Shown here: positions 17,063-25,545 of the stretch, one piece after another
How positions within the stretch are numbered: the first letter of the stretch is position 1
How the letters are laid out: each line of letters begins with the position of its first letter
DNA from: Streptomyces sp. TP-A0356
Lineage (GTDB): Bacteria > Actinomycetota > Actinomycetes > Streptomycetales > Streptomycetaceae
DNA: 64,000 nucleotides
Assembly (NCBI RefSeq): GCF_001417775.1
Contig: NZ_BBZJ01000013.1
Span: 62,001-126,000 of the forward strand
Direction: 5' to 3'
Program-made: the position numbers and the translations under genes
Notes under the pieces: generated by a model
What the model was told of the DNA's origin: nothing
The model's database searches: none
Seen by the model: only the letters and a program-made list of their open reading frames with translations

Positions 17063-17992
17063 TCAGCTCCCCGCCCCGGGCGGCGGTGCGACAGCGCGCC
17101 GTACCCGGTGGGGCAGGTGCTCCTCCAGCAGCCGCAGCATCGCCTCCGCCGCGCGGACCGCCGCGTCGCCGCAGCAGTTGTTGAAGAGCACATGCACCTG
17201 GTCGGTCCGCTCGGCCAGGTCGCGCAGGCGCGGCACCCACTCCGCCAGCTCCCGGTCGGCGTACACATGGCGGAAGCGGTCCTCCTTGGACCCCGTGCCC
17301 CAGTCCCGGCTGCGCCCGTGGAGGCGGACGACGGCGAGGCGCCGCGCGGTCACAGGCGTGACGGGCGGCACCGAGGCGGGCAGGTGCTGCGCCGTGTCCA
17401 CGGCCACGGCGGCGGCGTCCAGGTCCGCCAGAAGCGCCGCGGTGGTGGTCTCGTGGCCGCCCTGCCACCAGCCCGGGTGCCGGAACTCCACGGCGAGCGG
17501 CCAGCCTCGGGCGCGTTCGCGGCAGCGGCGGACGAACGCCTCGGACCGCCGGCCGGGAGCGAGCGACGGCGGGAACTGGAACAGCACCGTTCCCAGCCGT
17601 CCCGCCCGCCTCATCGGCTCCAGCGCCTCGGCGAAGCGCACCCATAACTCGTCGAGCAGCCGCGGATCGCCGTCGTCGGGGTGCGCGGTCCGGGGACGGG
17701 AGCAGGCCGGCCGCAGATCGGGGGGGAGCGCGGCCGACCGCGTCGGATGCCCCGTCAGCAGCGAGAACGCCTTGACGTCGAACACGAAGCCCTCCGGGGT
17801 GCGCTCCACCCACAGCCGGCTGTTGCGCGGGCTGGGCAGCGCGTAGTAGGTGGAGTCCGCCTCGACCACGGGAAACCGCTCGGCGTAGAACCTGAGCCGC
17901 CCTTCGGCATCCCGCCTGCCGGGCGGGTACCACCCGCCGGCCACCAGCGCCCGGTCCGTCCAGGAACACGTCCCCACGAGGATCTCACCCAT
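17063..17992 (-). CDS. DUF72 (YecE-like) family protein
   Basis: Predicted cytoplasmic TIM-barrel-like protein of 309 residues from the widespread DUF72/YecE family; its biochemical role is not established. Seen: ILVGTCSWTDRALVAGGWYPPG at the N-terminus, the conserved FYAERFPVVEADSTYYALPS near residue 37, GTVLFQFPPSLAP (about 133), LAVEFRHPGWW (about 165) and RLHGRS near residue 224. The ATG at 17992 begins at the first conserved strand. The gene stands alone on the minus strand, divergent from the phosphoesterase operon. The region after its stop contains decayed copies of its own 3' end. Confidence 0.88.
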   Translation of the reverse strand: MGEILVGTCSWTDRALVAGGWYPPGRRDAEGRLRFYAERFPVVEADSTYYALPSPRNSRLWVERTPEGFVFDVKAFSLLTGHPTRSAALPPDLRPACSRPRTAHPDDGDPRLLDELWVRFAEALEPMRRAGRLGTVLFQFPPSLAPGRRSEAFVRRCRERARGWPLAVEFRHPGWWQGGHETTTAALLADLDAAAVAVDTAQHLPASVPPVTPVTARRLAVVRLHGRSRDWGTGSKEDRFRHVYADRELAEWVPRLRDLAERTDQVHVLFNNCCGDAAVRAAEAMLRLLEEHLPHRVRRAVAPPPGAGS

Positions 17993-18130
17993 GCGCCGCG
18001 GATACCCCGGGCGCAGTAGTTCACCGACTCTTCATCCCCCCGGTTGGACCGCGTGGCGCGGGGGAATCTTGGCGTGTGCATGCTCTGTCCGCACCGCCAC
18101 CCCGTACCCCTCCCCCCACCGGAGGTTGAT

Positions 18131-19018
18131 GTGTCCGGCAGTTCCCTGTACCGCCGCACCCGCACCGCCGTGGCGTCCGCGACGGCCCTCGCCGCCGCGG
18201 CGTTCGGGCTGTGGACCGGCCTCGGCGGCGAGTCCGCGCACGCCGCGGGCAGCGTCCCGGCCCCGGACCACGTGGTCGTCGTGGTCTTCGAGAACCACGC
18301 GTACAGCCAGGTGATCGGCTCCTCCAGCGCCCCGTACATCAACTCGCTCAAGTCCGGCGGCGCCAACCTCACCCAGTCGTACGCCGAGACCCACCCCAGC
18401 CAGCCCAACTACTTCGCGCTGTTCTCCGGCTCCACCCAGGGCATCACGGACGACAGTTGCTACACGCCCGGCTTCTCCTCCGCCCCGAACCTGGCCTCCG
18501 AGCTGATCGCCGCGGGCCGGACCTGGGCGAGCTACAACGAGTCGCTGCCCAGCCAGGGCTCGACCACCTGCAGCAGCGGCAACTATGCCCGAAAGCACAA
18601 CCCCTGGTTCGGCTTCAGCAACGTGCCGACATCGACCGCGAAGACCTTCGCGCAGTTCCCGACGGACTACTCGACGCTGCCGCAACTGTCCTTCGTGGTC
18701 CCCAACCTGTGCAGCGACATGCACGACTGCTCGGTGTCGACCGGTGACACCTGGCTGAAGAACAACCTGGGCGCGTACGCCACCTGGGCCAAGACGCACA
18801 ACAGCCTGCTCGTCGTCACCTTCGACGAGGACAATCGGCTCAGCGGCAACCGCATCCCGACGGTGCTGTACGGCCAGCCGGTGACGGCCGGGTCCAGCAG
18901 CTCCACCACCTACAACCACTACGACCTGCTGCGCACCCTGGAGGACACCCAGGGCCTGTCGACGCACGCGGGCAACGCGGCCTCCGCCCAGGACATCACC
19001 GGCATCTGGGCTTCCTGA
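18131..19018 (+). CDS. Secreted phosphoesterase (acid phosphatase-like)
   Basis: Exported protein of 295 residues in the phosphoesterase family that includes phospholipase C and acid phosphatases. The GTG at 18131 has GGAGG 5 bases upstream. The signal peptide (RTAVASATALAAAAFGLWTG, cleavage near AHAAG) is clear. Catalytic-type motifs: DHVVVVVFENHAYSQVIG (about 44-61, with the metal-binding E-N), ETHPSQPNYFALFSG (about 90-104), LSFVVPNLCSDMHDC (about 192-206) and VVTFDEDN (about 233-240), followed by YNHYDLLRTLED. It probably releases phosphate from organic phosphates outside the cell. It is first in an apparent operon: the MFS gene starts 1 base after its stop. Confidence 0.88.
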   Translation: MSGSSLYRRTRTAVASATALAAAAFGLWTGLGGESAHAAGSVPAPDHVVVVVFENHAYSQVIGSSSAPYINSLKSGGANLTQSYAETHPSQPNYFALFSGSTQGITDDSCYTPGFSSAPNLASELIAAGRTWASYNESLPSQGSTTCSSGNYARKHNPWFGFSNVPTSTAKTFAQFPTDYSTLPQLSFVVPNLCSDMHDCSVSTGDTWLKNNLGAYATWAKTHNSLLVVTFDEDNRLSGNRIPTVLYGQPVTAGSSSSTTYNHYDLLRTLEDTQGLSTHAGNAASAQDITGIWAS

Positions 19019-19019
19019 G

Positions 19020-20348
19020 ATGTACGTCGCGGACAGCCGCGCCGGCTCCCCCAAGCTCTCGACTCCGCTCGAGCAGGGGGGACCGCCATCGGCGCCGGCG
19101 TCCGCGGACGGCGCCGTCCGGGCCCGTACCGGGCGGCGCCTTCCCGCGGTCGCACCGACGGTCCTCGCACTCGGCGCGGTCAGCCTGGTCACCGACGTCT
19201 CCTCCGAGATGGTCACGGCGGTGCTCCCGCTGTACCTGGTGGCGGGCCTCGGCCTCTCCCCGCTCGGCTTCGGGCTCCTGGACGGCATCTACAACGGCTT
19301 CTCCGCGCTCGTACGGCTGGCGGGTGGCCATCTGGCCGACCGGGGCGGCGGGCGCCACAAGTGGGTGGCCGGGGTCGGCTACGGCCTCTCGGCGCTCTGC
19401 AAGCCGCTGCTGCTGGTGGCGCACACGCTCACGCCCATCGGCCTGATCCTGGCCGCCGACCGCACCGGCAAGGGCCTGCGCACGGCTCCCCGGGACGCGC
19501 TCATCTCCCTGTCCAGTACGACGGAGACCCGTGGCCGCGCGTTCGGCGTGCACCGTGCGATGGACACGGCGGGCGCCCTGCTCGGCCCGCTGGTGGCGTT
19601 CCTGATCCTGCGGGCGACCATGGACGGCTACGACGCGGTGTTCACGGTGAGCTTCTGCGTGGCCGTGGCGGGCGTGCTGGTCCTGGTGCTGTTCGTGCCG
19701 GGCGGCGGCCACGCCCCCGAAGCCGGTGACGGCGCCCGGCCGACGCTGCGCGCCGCCCTCGCCCTGCTGCGCCGCCGCGATCTGCGCCGCATCACGCTCT
19801 GCGCGCTGCTGCTGGGCCTCGCGACGGTCAGCGACTCGTTCGTCTATCTGCTGCTGCAACGGCGCCTGGGCGTCCCGGACCGCTGGTTCGCGCTGCTGCC
19901 GCTGGGCACGGCGGCCGCGTTCCTGCTGCTGGCGGTGCCGCTGGGGCGGCTCGCCGACCGGGTGGGCCGCTGGCGGATCTTCCTCGCGGGCCATGGCGCG
20001 CTCCTGCTGGCGTACGTCCTCCTGCTGACCTCCTGGCACTCGACGGCGCTGCCGTACGCCGTGCTCGCACTGCACGGCGGCTTCTACGCCGCGACCGACG
20101 GCGTGCTGATGGCGGCGGCGTCGGACGGCGTCCCACCCGAGCTGCGCTCCTCCGGTCTCGCCCTGGTGCAGACGGGCCAGGCGCTGGCCCGGTTCGCCTG
20201 CTCGCTCGGGTTCGGAGCGGCCTGGACGGTGTGGGGCGACCGTACGGCGCTCATGGCGTCGACGGCGGCGCTGGCGGTGTGCGCGGCCTTCTCCCTGACG
20301 CTCCGGCCGAACAGCACGACGGCTTCCCGCCCGAAAGGCACGGCATGA
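19020..20348 (+). CDS. MFS transporter
   Basis: Twelve-helix major facilitator of 442 residues with unknown substrate. The ATG at 19020 follows the phosphoesterase stop by 1 base, so translational coupling is likely. The first 40 residues are polar and partly encoded by a dispersed repeat (19046-19084); the membrane part begins near VAPTVLALGAVSLVTDVSSEM. The motif LADRGGGRHK after helix 2 and DRTGKGLRTAPRDALI resemble the YfhO-like drug/sugar MFS group in actinobacteria. The stop overlaps the start of the next gene (ATGA). The N-terminus could start downstream of the repeat, but no better start was found. Confidence 0.85.
   Translation: MYVADSRAGSPKLSTPLEQGGPPSAPASADGAVRARTGRRLPAVAPTVLALGAVSLVTDVSSEMVTAVLPLYLVAGLGLSPLGFGLLDGIYNGFSALVRLAGGHLADRGGGRHKWVAGVGYGLSALCKPLLLVAHTLTPIGLILAADRTGKGLRTAPRDALISLSSTTETRGRAFGVHRAMDTAGALLGPLVAFLILRATMDGYDAVFTVSFCVAVAGVLVLVLFVPGGGHAPEAGDGARPTLRAALALLRRRDLRRITLCALLLGLATVSDSFVYLLLQRRLGVPDRWFALLPLGTAAAFLLLAVPLGRLADRVGRWRIFLAGHGALLLAYVLLLTSWHSTALPYAVLALHGGFYAATDGVLMAAASDGVPPELRSSGLALVQTGQALARFACSLGFGAAWTVWGDRTALMASTAALAVCAAFSLTLRPNSTTASRPKGTA
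19046..19084. repeat. Dispersed hairpin repeat, copy 1
   Basis: The sequence CTCCCCCAAGCTCTCG-N9-CGAGCAGGGGGGACC folds into a hairpin with TCCCCC/GGGGGA and GCTC/GAGC stems. A second copy, with changes in the loop, lies at 53614-53654. It is read through in the MFS N-terminus as SPKLSTPLEQGGP. It looks like a REP-type element of the genome. Confidence 0.7.
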
Positions 20349-21364
20349 CGGTACGCACCCGCATCCTGGTCCTGCTCTCGGCGCTCGTGGTGCTGGCGGG
20401 GGTCGCCACGGCCTCGGTGCTGCACGCCTCGGCCCGGGCGGAGCGCAGGGACCAGCCCCAGGCGGGCGGCCCGCGGGTCACCTCCGGCAGGGTCACACTG
20501 ACGGGGGCCGGCCGGATGGTGTTCCGCACCATGGCGTGGGGCCCGCACCGCGACGAACTGGCGTCCGTCCCGGCGGCGGACCCGTCGGGCCCCCGCACCG
20601 CCTCGGGCGTCAAGTGCCTGCGCTTCTACGCCGCTTCGGGCACCGGGGTATGCCTCCAGGCGGTCCACGGCCCGGTCTCGGACACCTACCGCGCGGTGAT
20701 CCTGGACGCGTCCCTGCGCGCGAGGGCGCACTACGACGTCCCCGGCATCCCGTCCCGCGCCCGGGTCTCCCCCAGCGGTCACTACGCCGCGTGGACGGCC
20801 TTCGTGGGCGGGGACTCGTACGCGGGGACGAACTTCTCGACGCGCACGGCGGTCGTGGACATCCGGACGGGCGAGCTGACCCCGTCCCTGGAGGCGTACC
20901 GGATCGTCAAGGACGGCCGGACGTACCGGGCGGCGGACACGAACTTCTGGGGCGTGACCTTCGCGCCGGACGACCGCACGTTCTACGCGACGCTCGGCAC
21001 CCACGGGACGACGTACCTGATCCGGGGCGACCTGCGCGCCCGCACGGTCACCACGCTCCACCCGAACGTCGAGTGCCCCTCCCTGTCCCCGGACGGCACG
21101 CGCGTCGCGTTCAAGAAGCGGGTGACGGGCCTTCCGAAGGACGCCCCCTGGCACCTGTACGTCCTGGACCTGCGCACCATGCGCGAGTCACCGCTGCCGG
21201 AGCCCCGCAGCGTCGACGACCAGGCGGTGTGGCGCGACGACGGCACGCTGGTCTACGCCCTGCCGGGCGACTACGGGGCGGACCTGTACGAACTGCCCGC
21301 CGACGGCACGGGAAAGCCGCGGCGCATCAGCACCGCGGCGGTCTCTCCCGCGTACGTCCACTAG
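20345..21364 (+). CDS. Membrane-anchored beta-propeller (TolB/WD40-like) protein
   Basis: Protein of 339 residues with an N-terminal signal or anchor helix (RILVLLSALVVLAGVATASVL) and an outer domain with repeated beta-propeller blades of the TolB type, for example SRARVSPSGHYAAWTAF, GVTFAPDDRTFYATLG and CPSLSPDGTRVAFKKR. The ATG at 20345 overlaps the stop of the MFS gene, so it belongs to the phosphoesterase-MFS operon. The function is unknown; a sensor or scaffold at the outer membrane face is only a guess. Confidence 0.82.
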   Translation: MTVRTRILVLLSALVVLAGVATASVLHASARAERRDQPQAGGPRVTSGRVTLTGAGRMVFRTMAWGPHRDELASVPAADPSGPRTASGVKCLRFYAASGTGVCLQAVHGPVSDTYRAVILDASLRARAHYDVPGIPSRARVSPSGHYAAWTAFVGGDSYAGTNFSTRTAVVDIRTGELTPSLEAYRIVKDGRTYRAADTNFWGVTFAPDDRTFYATLGTHGTTYLIRGDLRARTVTTLHPNVECPSLSPDGTRVAFKKRVTGLPKDAPWHLYVLDLRTMRESPLPEPRSVDDQAVWRDDGTLVYALPGDYGADLYELPADGTGKPRRISTAAVSPAYVH

Positions 21365-21413
21365 AACGCCGCCGGAACGCCGCCCGGTGCGGTACGGGAG
21401 CGACACTGGAAGT

Positions 21414-22118
21414 GTGCGGACTCGGGCAGACCTTCGGGCCGGAGCAGCGAGCCGGAGACCATACCGCTCGGTGAAGGTCGAGGCCGAACTGGACGAGCCG
21501 CTGTCGCGCTGGCTGTGGCTCGTGAAGTCCGTCCTGCTCCTGCCCCACCATCTGATGCTGACGGCGCTGGGGATCCTGTTCGCCGCGAACAGCATGATCG
21601 CCTTCTTCGCGATCCTGTTCACCGGGCGCTACCCGCGAAGGCTCTTCGACTTCAACACAGGCGCGCTGCGCTGGGCGTGGCGAGTGGCCTTCTACTTCTG
21701 CGCGGCGCTCGGCACCGACCGGTATCCCCCGTTCAGCACGGAGGCCGAGCCCTGGTACCCGGCACGTCTGGAGATCGCCTACCCCGAACGGCTCTCGCGC
21801 GGCCTGGTGCTGGTGAAGTCGTGGCTCCTGCTCCTGCCGCACTACCTCATCATGGGGACCTCCCCGCTGATCTTCTACCTGGCCCAGTGGTGGGGCGGCC
21901 TGATCGGTCTGCTGGTGGTGATCGCCTCCACTGCCGCACTCCTCTCCGGGCCGGGGGCCGCCCTGCTGATCCGGGGCCGCTACCCCCAAGGCCTGTTCGA
22001 CACGGTCATCGGCTTCGACCGCTGGATGCTGCGCGTGGCGGTGTACGCGGCGCTGATGACGGACGAGTATCCACCCCTGCGAATCGACCGCGGCGGCACC
22101 GAGCCCACCGGCCCCTGA
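21414..22118 (+). CDS. DUF4389 domain membrane protein
   Basis: Membrane protein of about 234 residues with two copies of the DUF4389 layout: paired helices followed by FTGRYPRRLFDFNTGALRW (first copy) and RGRYPQGLFDTVIGFDRWML (second copy), each ending in a RYPPF or EYPPL motif. The family function is unknown. The start is uncertain: GTG 21414 is preferred, GTG 21387 is in frame, and neither has a strong ribosome site. It is convergent with the glutamine synthetase gene and separated from it by a perfect terminator hairpin. Confidence 0.82.
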   Translation: MRTRADLRAGAASRRPYRSVKVEAELDEPLSRWLWLVKSVLLLPHHLMLTALGILFAANSMIAFFAILFTGRYPRRLFDFNTGALRWAWRVAFYFCAALGTDRYPPFSTEAEPWYPARLEIAYPERLSRGLVLVKSWLLLLPHYLIMGTSPLIFYLAQWWGGLIGLLVVIASTAALLSGPGAALLIRGRYPQGLFDTVIGFDRWMLRVAVYAALMTDEYPPLRIDRGGTEPTGP

Positions 22119-22131
22119 GACCCACGACTAA

Positions 22132-22158
22132 GGGCCGACGGTCCGCGACCGTCGGCCC
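22132..22158. terminator. Bidirectional terminator
   Basis: GGGCCGACGGTC, loop CGC and GACCGTCGGCCC form a perfect 12-bp stem between the convergent DUF4389 and glutamine synthetase genes. Confidence 0.85.
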
Positions 22159-22197
22159 CACGTGTCGAATCAGCGGGAGGGCCGCCCTGACCTGCGG

Positions 22198-23559
22198 CTA
22201 CAGCACCGGCAGGTTCTTGCGCAGCTCGAACGCGGTGACCTCCGAGCGGTACTCGTGCCACTCGGCCCGCTTGTTGCGCAGGAAGAAGTCGAAGACGTGT
22301 TCGCCCAGCGTCTCGGCGATCAGGTCGCTGCGTTCCATCAGCGTGAGGGCCTCGCCCAGGTTCTGCGGCAGCGGCTCGATGCCCATCGCCCGGCGCTCGG
22401 CGTCCGTCAGGGCCCACACGTCGTCCTCGGCGCCCGGCGGGAGCTCGTAGCCCTCCTGGATGCCCTTCAGGCCGGCGGCCAGCAGGACCGCGTAGGCCAG
22501 GTACGGGTTCGCGCCCGCGTCGAGCGAGCGGACCTCGACACGCGCCGAGCCCGTCTTGCCCGGCTTGTACATCGGGACACGGACGAGGGCGGAGCGGTTG
22601 TTGTGGCCCCAGCAGATGTACGACGGCGCCTCGCCGCCCGCGCCCGCGGTGCGCTCGGAGCCGCCCCAGATGCGCTTGTAGGAGTTCACCCACTGGTTGG
22701 TGACCGCCGAGGTCTCCGCCGCGTGCTTCAGCAGACCGGCGATGAAGGAGCGGCCGACCTTCGAGAGCTGGTACTCCGCGCCCGACTCGTAGAACGCGTT
22801 CCGGTCGCCCTCGAACAGGGACAGGTGCGTGTGCATCCCGCTGCCGGGGTGCTCCGAGAAAGGCTTGGGCATGAAGGTCGCCTGCACGCCCTGCTCCAGC
22901 GCCACCTGCTTCATGACCAGGCGGAAGGTCATGATGTTGTCGGCGGTGGACAGGGCGTCCGCGTAGCGCAGGTCGATCTCCTGCTGGCCCGGGGCGCCCT
23001 CGTGGTGGGAGAACTCGACCGAGATGCCCATCGACTCCAGCATCGTGATCGCCTGGCGGCGGAAGTCCATGCCGACGTTCTGCGGGGTGTGGTCGAAGTA
23101 GCCGGAGTTGTCGGCCGGGGTCGGGCGGGTGCCGTCGAGGGGCCTGTCCTTCAGCAGGAAGAACTCGATCTCCGGGTGGGTGTAGAAGGTGAAGCCCAGG
23201 TCGGAAGTGCGGGCGAGGGCGCGCTTGAGCACGTACCGCGGGTCCGCGAAGGACGGGGAGCCGTCGGGCATGAGGATGTCGCAGAACATGCGGGCCGTGC
23301 CCGGGGCCTCGGCGCGCCACGGCAGGACCTGGAACGTCGACGGGTCCGGCTTGGCGATCATGTCGGACTCGTAGACCCGCGCGAAGCCCTCGATGGCGGA
23401 GCCGTCGAAGCCGATGCCCTCGTCGAAGGCCTGTTCAAGCTCGGCGGGGGCCACGGCAACGGACTTCAGGAAGCCCAGCACGTCCGTGAACCACAGGCGT
23501 ACGAACCGGATGTCGCGCTCCTCCAACGTACGGAGCACGAACTCCTGCTGCTTGTCCAT
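22198..23559 (-). CDS. glnA2: Glutamine synthetase family protein, GlnA2 type
   Basis: Cytoplasmic ATP-dependent ligase of 453 residues with the type I glutamine synthetase fold. Seen: FTDVLGFLKSVAV (N-terminal beta-grasp), GIGFDGSAIEGF (about 49-60), EIEFFLL metal-binding (about 129), EFSHHEGAPGQQEID (about 205-219), HTHLSLF (about 262), NSYKRI (about 318) and the NNRSALVRVP region. It lacks the usual adenylylation-loop Tyr context of GlnA1. In S. coelicolor the GlnA2 orthologue has been linked to gamma-glutamyl polyamine synthesis, so the substrate may not be ammonia. The start is ATG 23559 (MDKQQEF), as in relatives; ATG 23574 in frame has its AAGG directly adjacent. Confidence 0.9.
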   Translation of the reverse strand: MDKQQEFVLRTLEERDIRFVRLWFTDVLGFLKSVAVAPAELEQAFDEGIGFDGSAIEGFARVYESDMIAKPDPSTFQVLPWRAEAPGTARMFCDILMPDGSPSFADPRYVLKRALARTSDLGFTFYTHPEIEFFLLKDRPLDGTRPTPADNSGYFDHTPQNVGMDFRRQAITMLESMGISVEFSHHEGAPGQQEIDLRYADALSTADNIMTFRLVMKQVALEQGVQATFMPKPFSEHPGSGMHTHLSLFEGDRNAFYESGAEYQLSKVGRSFIAGLLKHAAETSAVTNQWVNSYKRIWGGSERTAGAGGEAPSYICWGHNNRSALVRVPMYKPGKTGSARVEVRSLDAGANPYLAYAVLLAAGLKGIQEGYELPPGAEDDVWALTDAERRAMGIEPLPQNLGEALTLMERSDLIAETLGEHVFDFFLRNKRAEWHEYRSEVTAFELRKNLPVL

Positions 23560-23977
23560 CTTCGGCTTCCCCATCCTTGCTGGTCAGGCCGCCTGTCTCT
23601 CGTAACACGGGAGGCGGTCGGGCACCTGAGCATCCCACCACAACACCATTTCATGCGCGTTGCGGACCTTGATCGGCCGACCGACCGCGGACTGAACGCC
23701 CCGCGTACGGCAGGTGTCCTGCTCTGCCGCCCATCTTGCCTGTTCGTCGGCCCATGTGTAATGGCAGACCCCGACCGGTTCGCGCCGGGTCGCCTAGCTC
23801 CGGCCGGCCGCCCGCGGCTGGGCCGCCGGGGATTCCGGGAGATGCGTTCCGGACGCACCCCTCCATATTTCCCTTGAGCCACCCATGCTGCACGTTCGGG
23901 CATGGCGGTGGCCATGCGGTTGCTTCCGTCCCACTACGATCAGCGGACCCGATTGCCCCTCCCCCGAAGGACTCGCC
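23560..23977. promoter_or_regulatory. Divergent region between glnA2 and the DUF3105 gene
   Basis: No gene was recognised in these 418 bp. A perfect inverted repeat GCATGGC-GGTG-GCCATGC lies at 23900-23917, and a TACGAT hexamer that could be a -10 box lies at 23935-23940, 38 bp before the DUF3105 ATG. The repeat could be an operator for that promoter. Nothing definite is visible on the glnA2 side. Confidence 0.4.
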
Positions 23978-24643
23978 ATGGGTTCCGCCAAGAACACCGG
24001 CTCCGCCGAGCGCAAGGCGCGTATAGAGGAGCTGCGACGTGCCGAGCGCGCGCGGGAGCACCGCAACCGGATCCTGACGATCGCGGGCGCCGTGGTCGTG
24101 GTCGCCGGTCTCGTCGTCGGCGGGGTGGTCCTCGTCGACTCGCAGTCGGGCAGCAAGGCCACGGCGGCCAGCGACGCGAAGGGCGCGGGCCACTTCGTCA
24201 CGGGTGCGGACGGCGTGCGGACATGGCAGGGCACGCTGGGCCGCACCCACACCACCAAGACCGTGAAGTACCCCATGGAGCCTCCGGTGGGCGGCGACCA
24301 CAACCCGGTGTGGCAGAACTGCAACGGCGACGTCTACACCAAGCCGGTCGACAACATGAACGCCGTGCACTCGCTGGAGCACGGCGCGGTCTGGGTGACG
24401 TACAACGGCAAGGCGTCCAAGGCCGACGTGGACGCGCTCGCCGCCAAGGTCAGGAAGACCCCGTACACGCTGATGAGCCCCGTCGAGGACCAGAAGGACC
24501 CGATCATGCTCAGCGCCTGGGCCCACCAGCGCACGGTGAAGAGCGCGAGCGACCCGAACGTCGACACGTTCCTCTCGCGCTTCGTCCAGGGCTCCCAGAC
24601 GCCCGAGCAGGGGGCCGCCTGCACCGGCGGGCTGGGCCGGTGA
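23978..24643 (+). CDS. DUF3105 single-span membrane protein
   Basis: Protein of 221 residues: a charged N-terminal coiled-coil stretch (about 8-30), one membrane helix (ILTIAGAVVVVAGLVVGGVVLV, about 33-54) and an outer DUF3105 domain. Conserved-looking polar residues that could bind metal are PPVGGDHNPVWQNCNG, SLEHGAVWVTY and SAWAHQRTV (His, Cys, Glu). The ATG at 23978 has GAAGGA 7 bases upstream. The family function is unknown. It is translationally coupled to the DUF305 gene (GTGA overlap), so the two products probably act together at the cell surface. Confidence 0.85.
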   Translation: MGSAKNTGSAERKARIEELRRAERAREHRNRILTIAGAVVVVAGLVVGGVVLVDSQSGSKATAASDAKGAGHFVTGADGVRTWQGTLGRTHTTKTVKYPMEPPVGGDHNPVWQNCNGDVYTKPVDNMNAVHSLEHGAVWVTYNGKASKADVDALAAKVRKTPYTLMSPVEDQKDPIMLSAWAHQRTVKSASDPNVDTFLSRFVQGSQTPEQGAACTGGLGR

Positions 24644-25263
24644 GGCACATCGGCTGGATCGCTGGGGCCGCGGCGTCGGCACTCGTCGCGGCCGGGGCGA
24701 TCACCTACGCCGCCGCCGAGGGCAGCGGGTCCGTGGTCCGGACGCCCGCGGCCGCCTCCGCGGACGCTGGCTTCGCCCGGGACATGGCGGTGCACCACCA
24801 GCAGGCCGTGGAGATGTCGTACATCGTGCGCGACCGCACGCGGAACGAGGAGGTGCGCCGACTCGCCTACGACATCGCGCAGACGCAGGCCAACCAGCGC
24901 GGCATGCTGCTGGGCTGGCTCGATCTGTGGGGGCTGCCGAAGGTGTCCGCGGATCCGCCGATGACCTGGATGGGCATGGGCGACATGGCTTCCGGCAGGG
25001 ACGGCGCGCTGATGCCGGGCATGGCGACCAACACCGAGTTGAAGAAGCTGAACACCCTTCAGGGCAAGCAGGCCGAGATCTTCTATCTGCAGCTGATGAC
25101 CGACCATCACAAGGGCGGCATCCACATGGCCGAAGGCTGTGTCGCCACATGCACGGTGGGCGCGGAGAAGAAGCTCGCGCAGGGCATGGTCGACGCACAG
25201 CGGTCGGAGATCGAGCTGATGACCACCATGCTCAAGGAGCGGGGCGCCACGCCGCGCGCCTAA
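24640..25263 (+). CDS. DUF305 exported four-helix protein
   Basis: Exported or anchored protein of 207 residues. An N-terminal hydrophobic segment (IGWIAGAAASALVAAGAIT) is followed by the ferritin-like DUF305 domain with its two His pairs, MAVHHQQAVEMS (about 48-59) and MTDHHKGGIHMAEG (about 152-165), each near several Met. Members of this family bind copper in some bacteria; here that is inference from the His/Met pattern. GTG 24640 overlaps the stop of the DUF3105 gene. Confidence 0.88.
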   Translation: MRHIGWIAGAAASALVAAGAITYAAAEGSGSVVRTPAAASADAGFARDMAVHHQQAVEMSYIVRDRTRNEEVRRLAYDIAQTQANQRGMLLGWLDLWGLPKVSADPPMTWMGMGDMASGRDGALMPGMATNTELKKLNTLQGKQAEIFYLQLMTDHHKGGIHMAEGCVATCTVGAEKKLAQGMVDAQRSEIELMTTMLKERGATPRA

Positions 25264-25545
25264 GGGGTCCTTGGGCGGGTGCGGGGTCAGACGGCCGACG
25301 CCGCAAGGCCCCGGCACCGATCGCAATCGTGCCGCAACACTTGAAGCCCCACTGAAACCACCCCAAATGCCACGCAACCGCGGCCACTTGGGGTTTCCTT
25401 GGCCCATTCATTCCCCTGGCATGAACAGTTCATCGAAAGAGTGGCCCCCATCGCGTGATCCATTCACCGCGCCTTCACCGCGCGGTTCTACGCGGATCAC
25501 GCATACCGACCACTCCATGCGTCGAACCGCATAGCAGGGGGTTCT

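Noticed and set aside
18044-18130. Longer N-terminus for the secreted phosphoesterase
   Set aside because: The upstream residues are Cys/His/Pro-rich and spoil the signal peptide, while GTG 18131 has GGAGG at ideal spacing.
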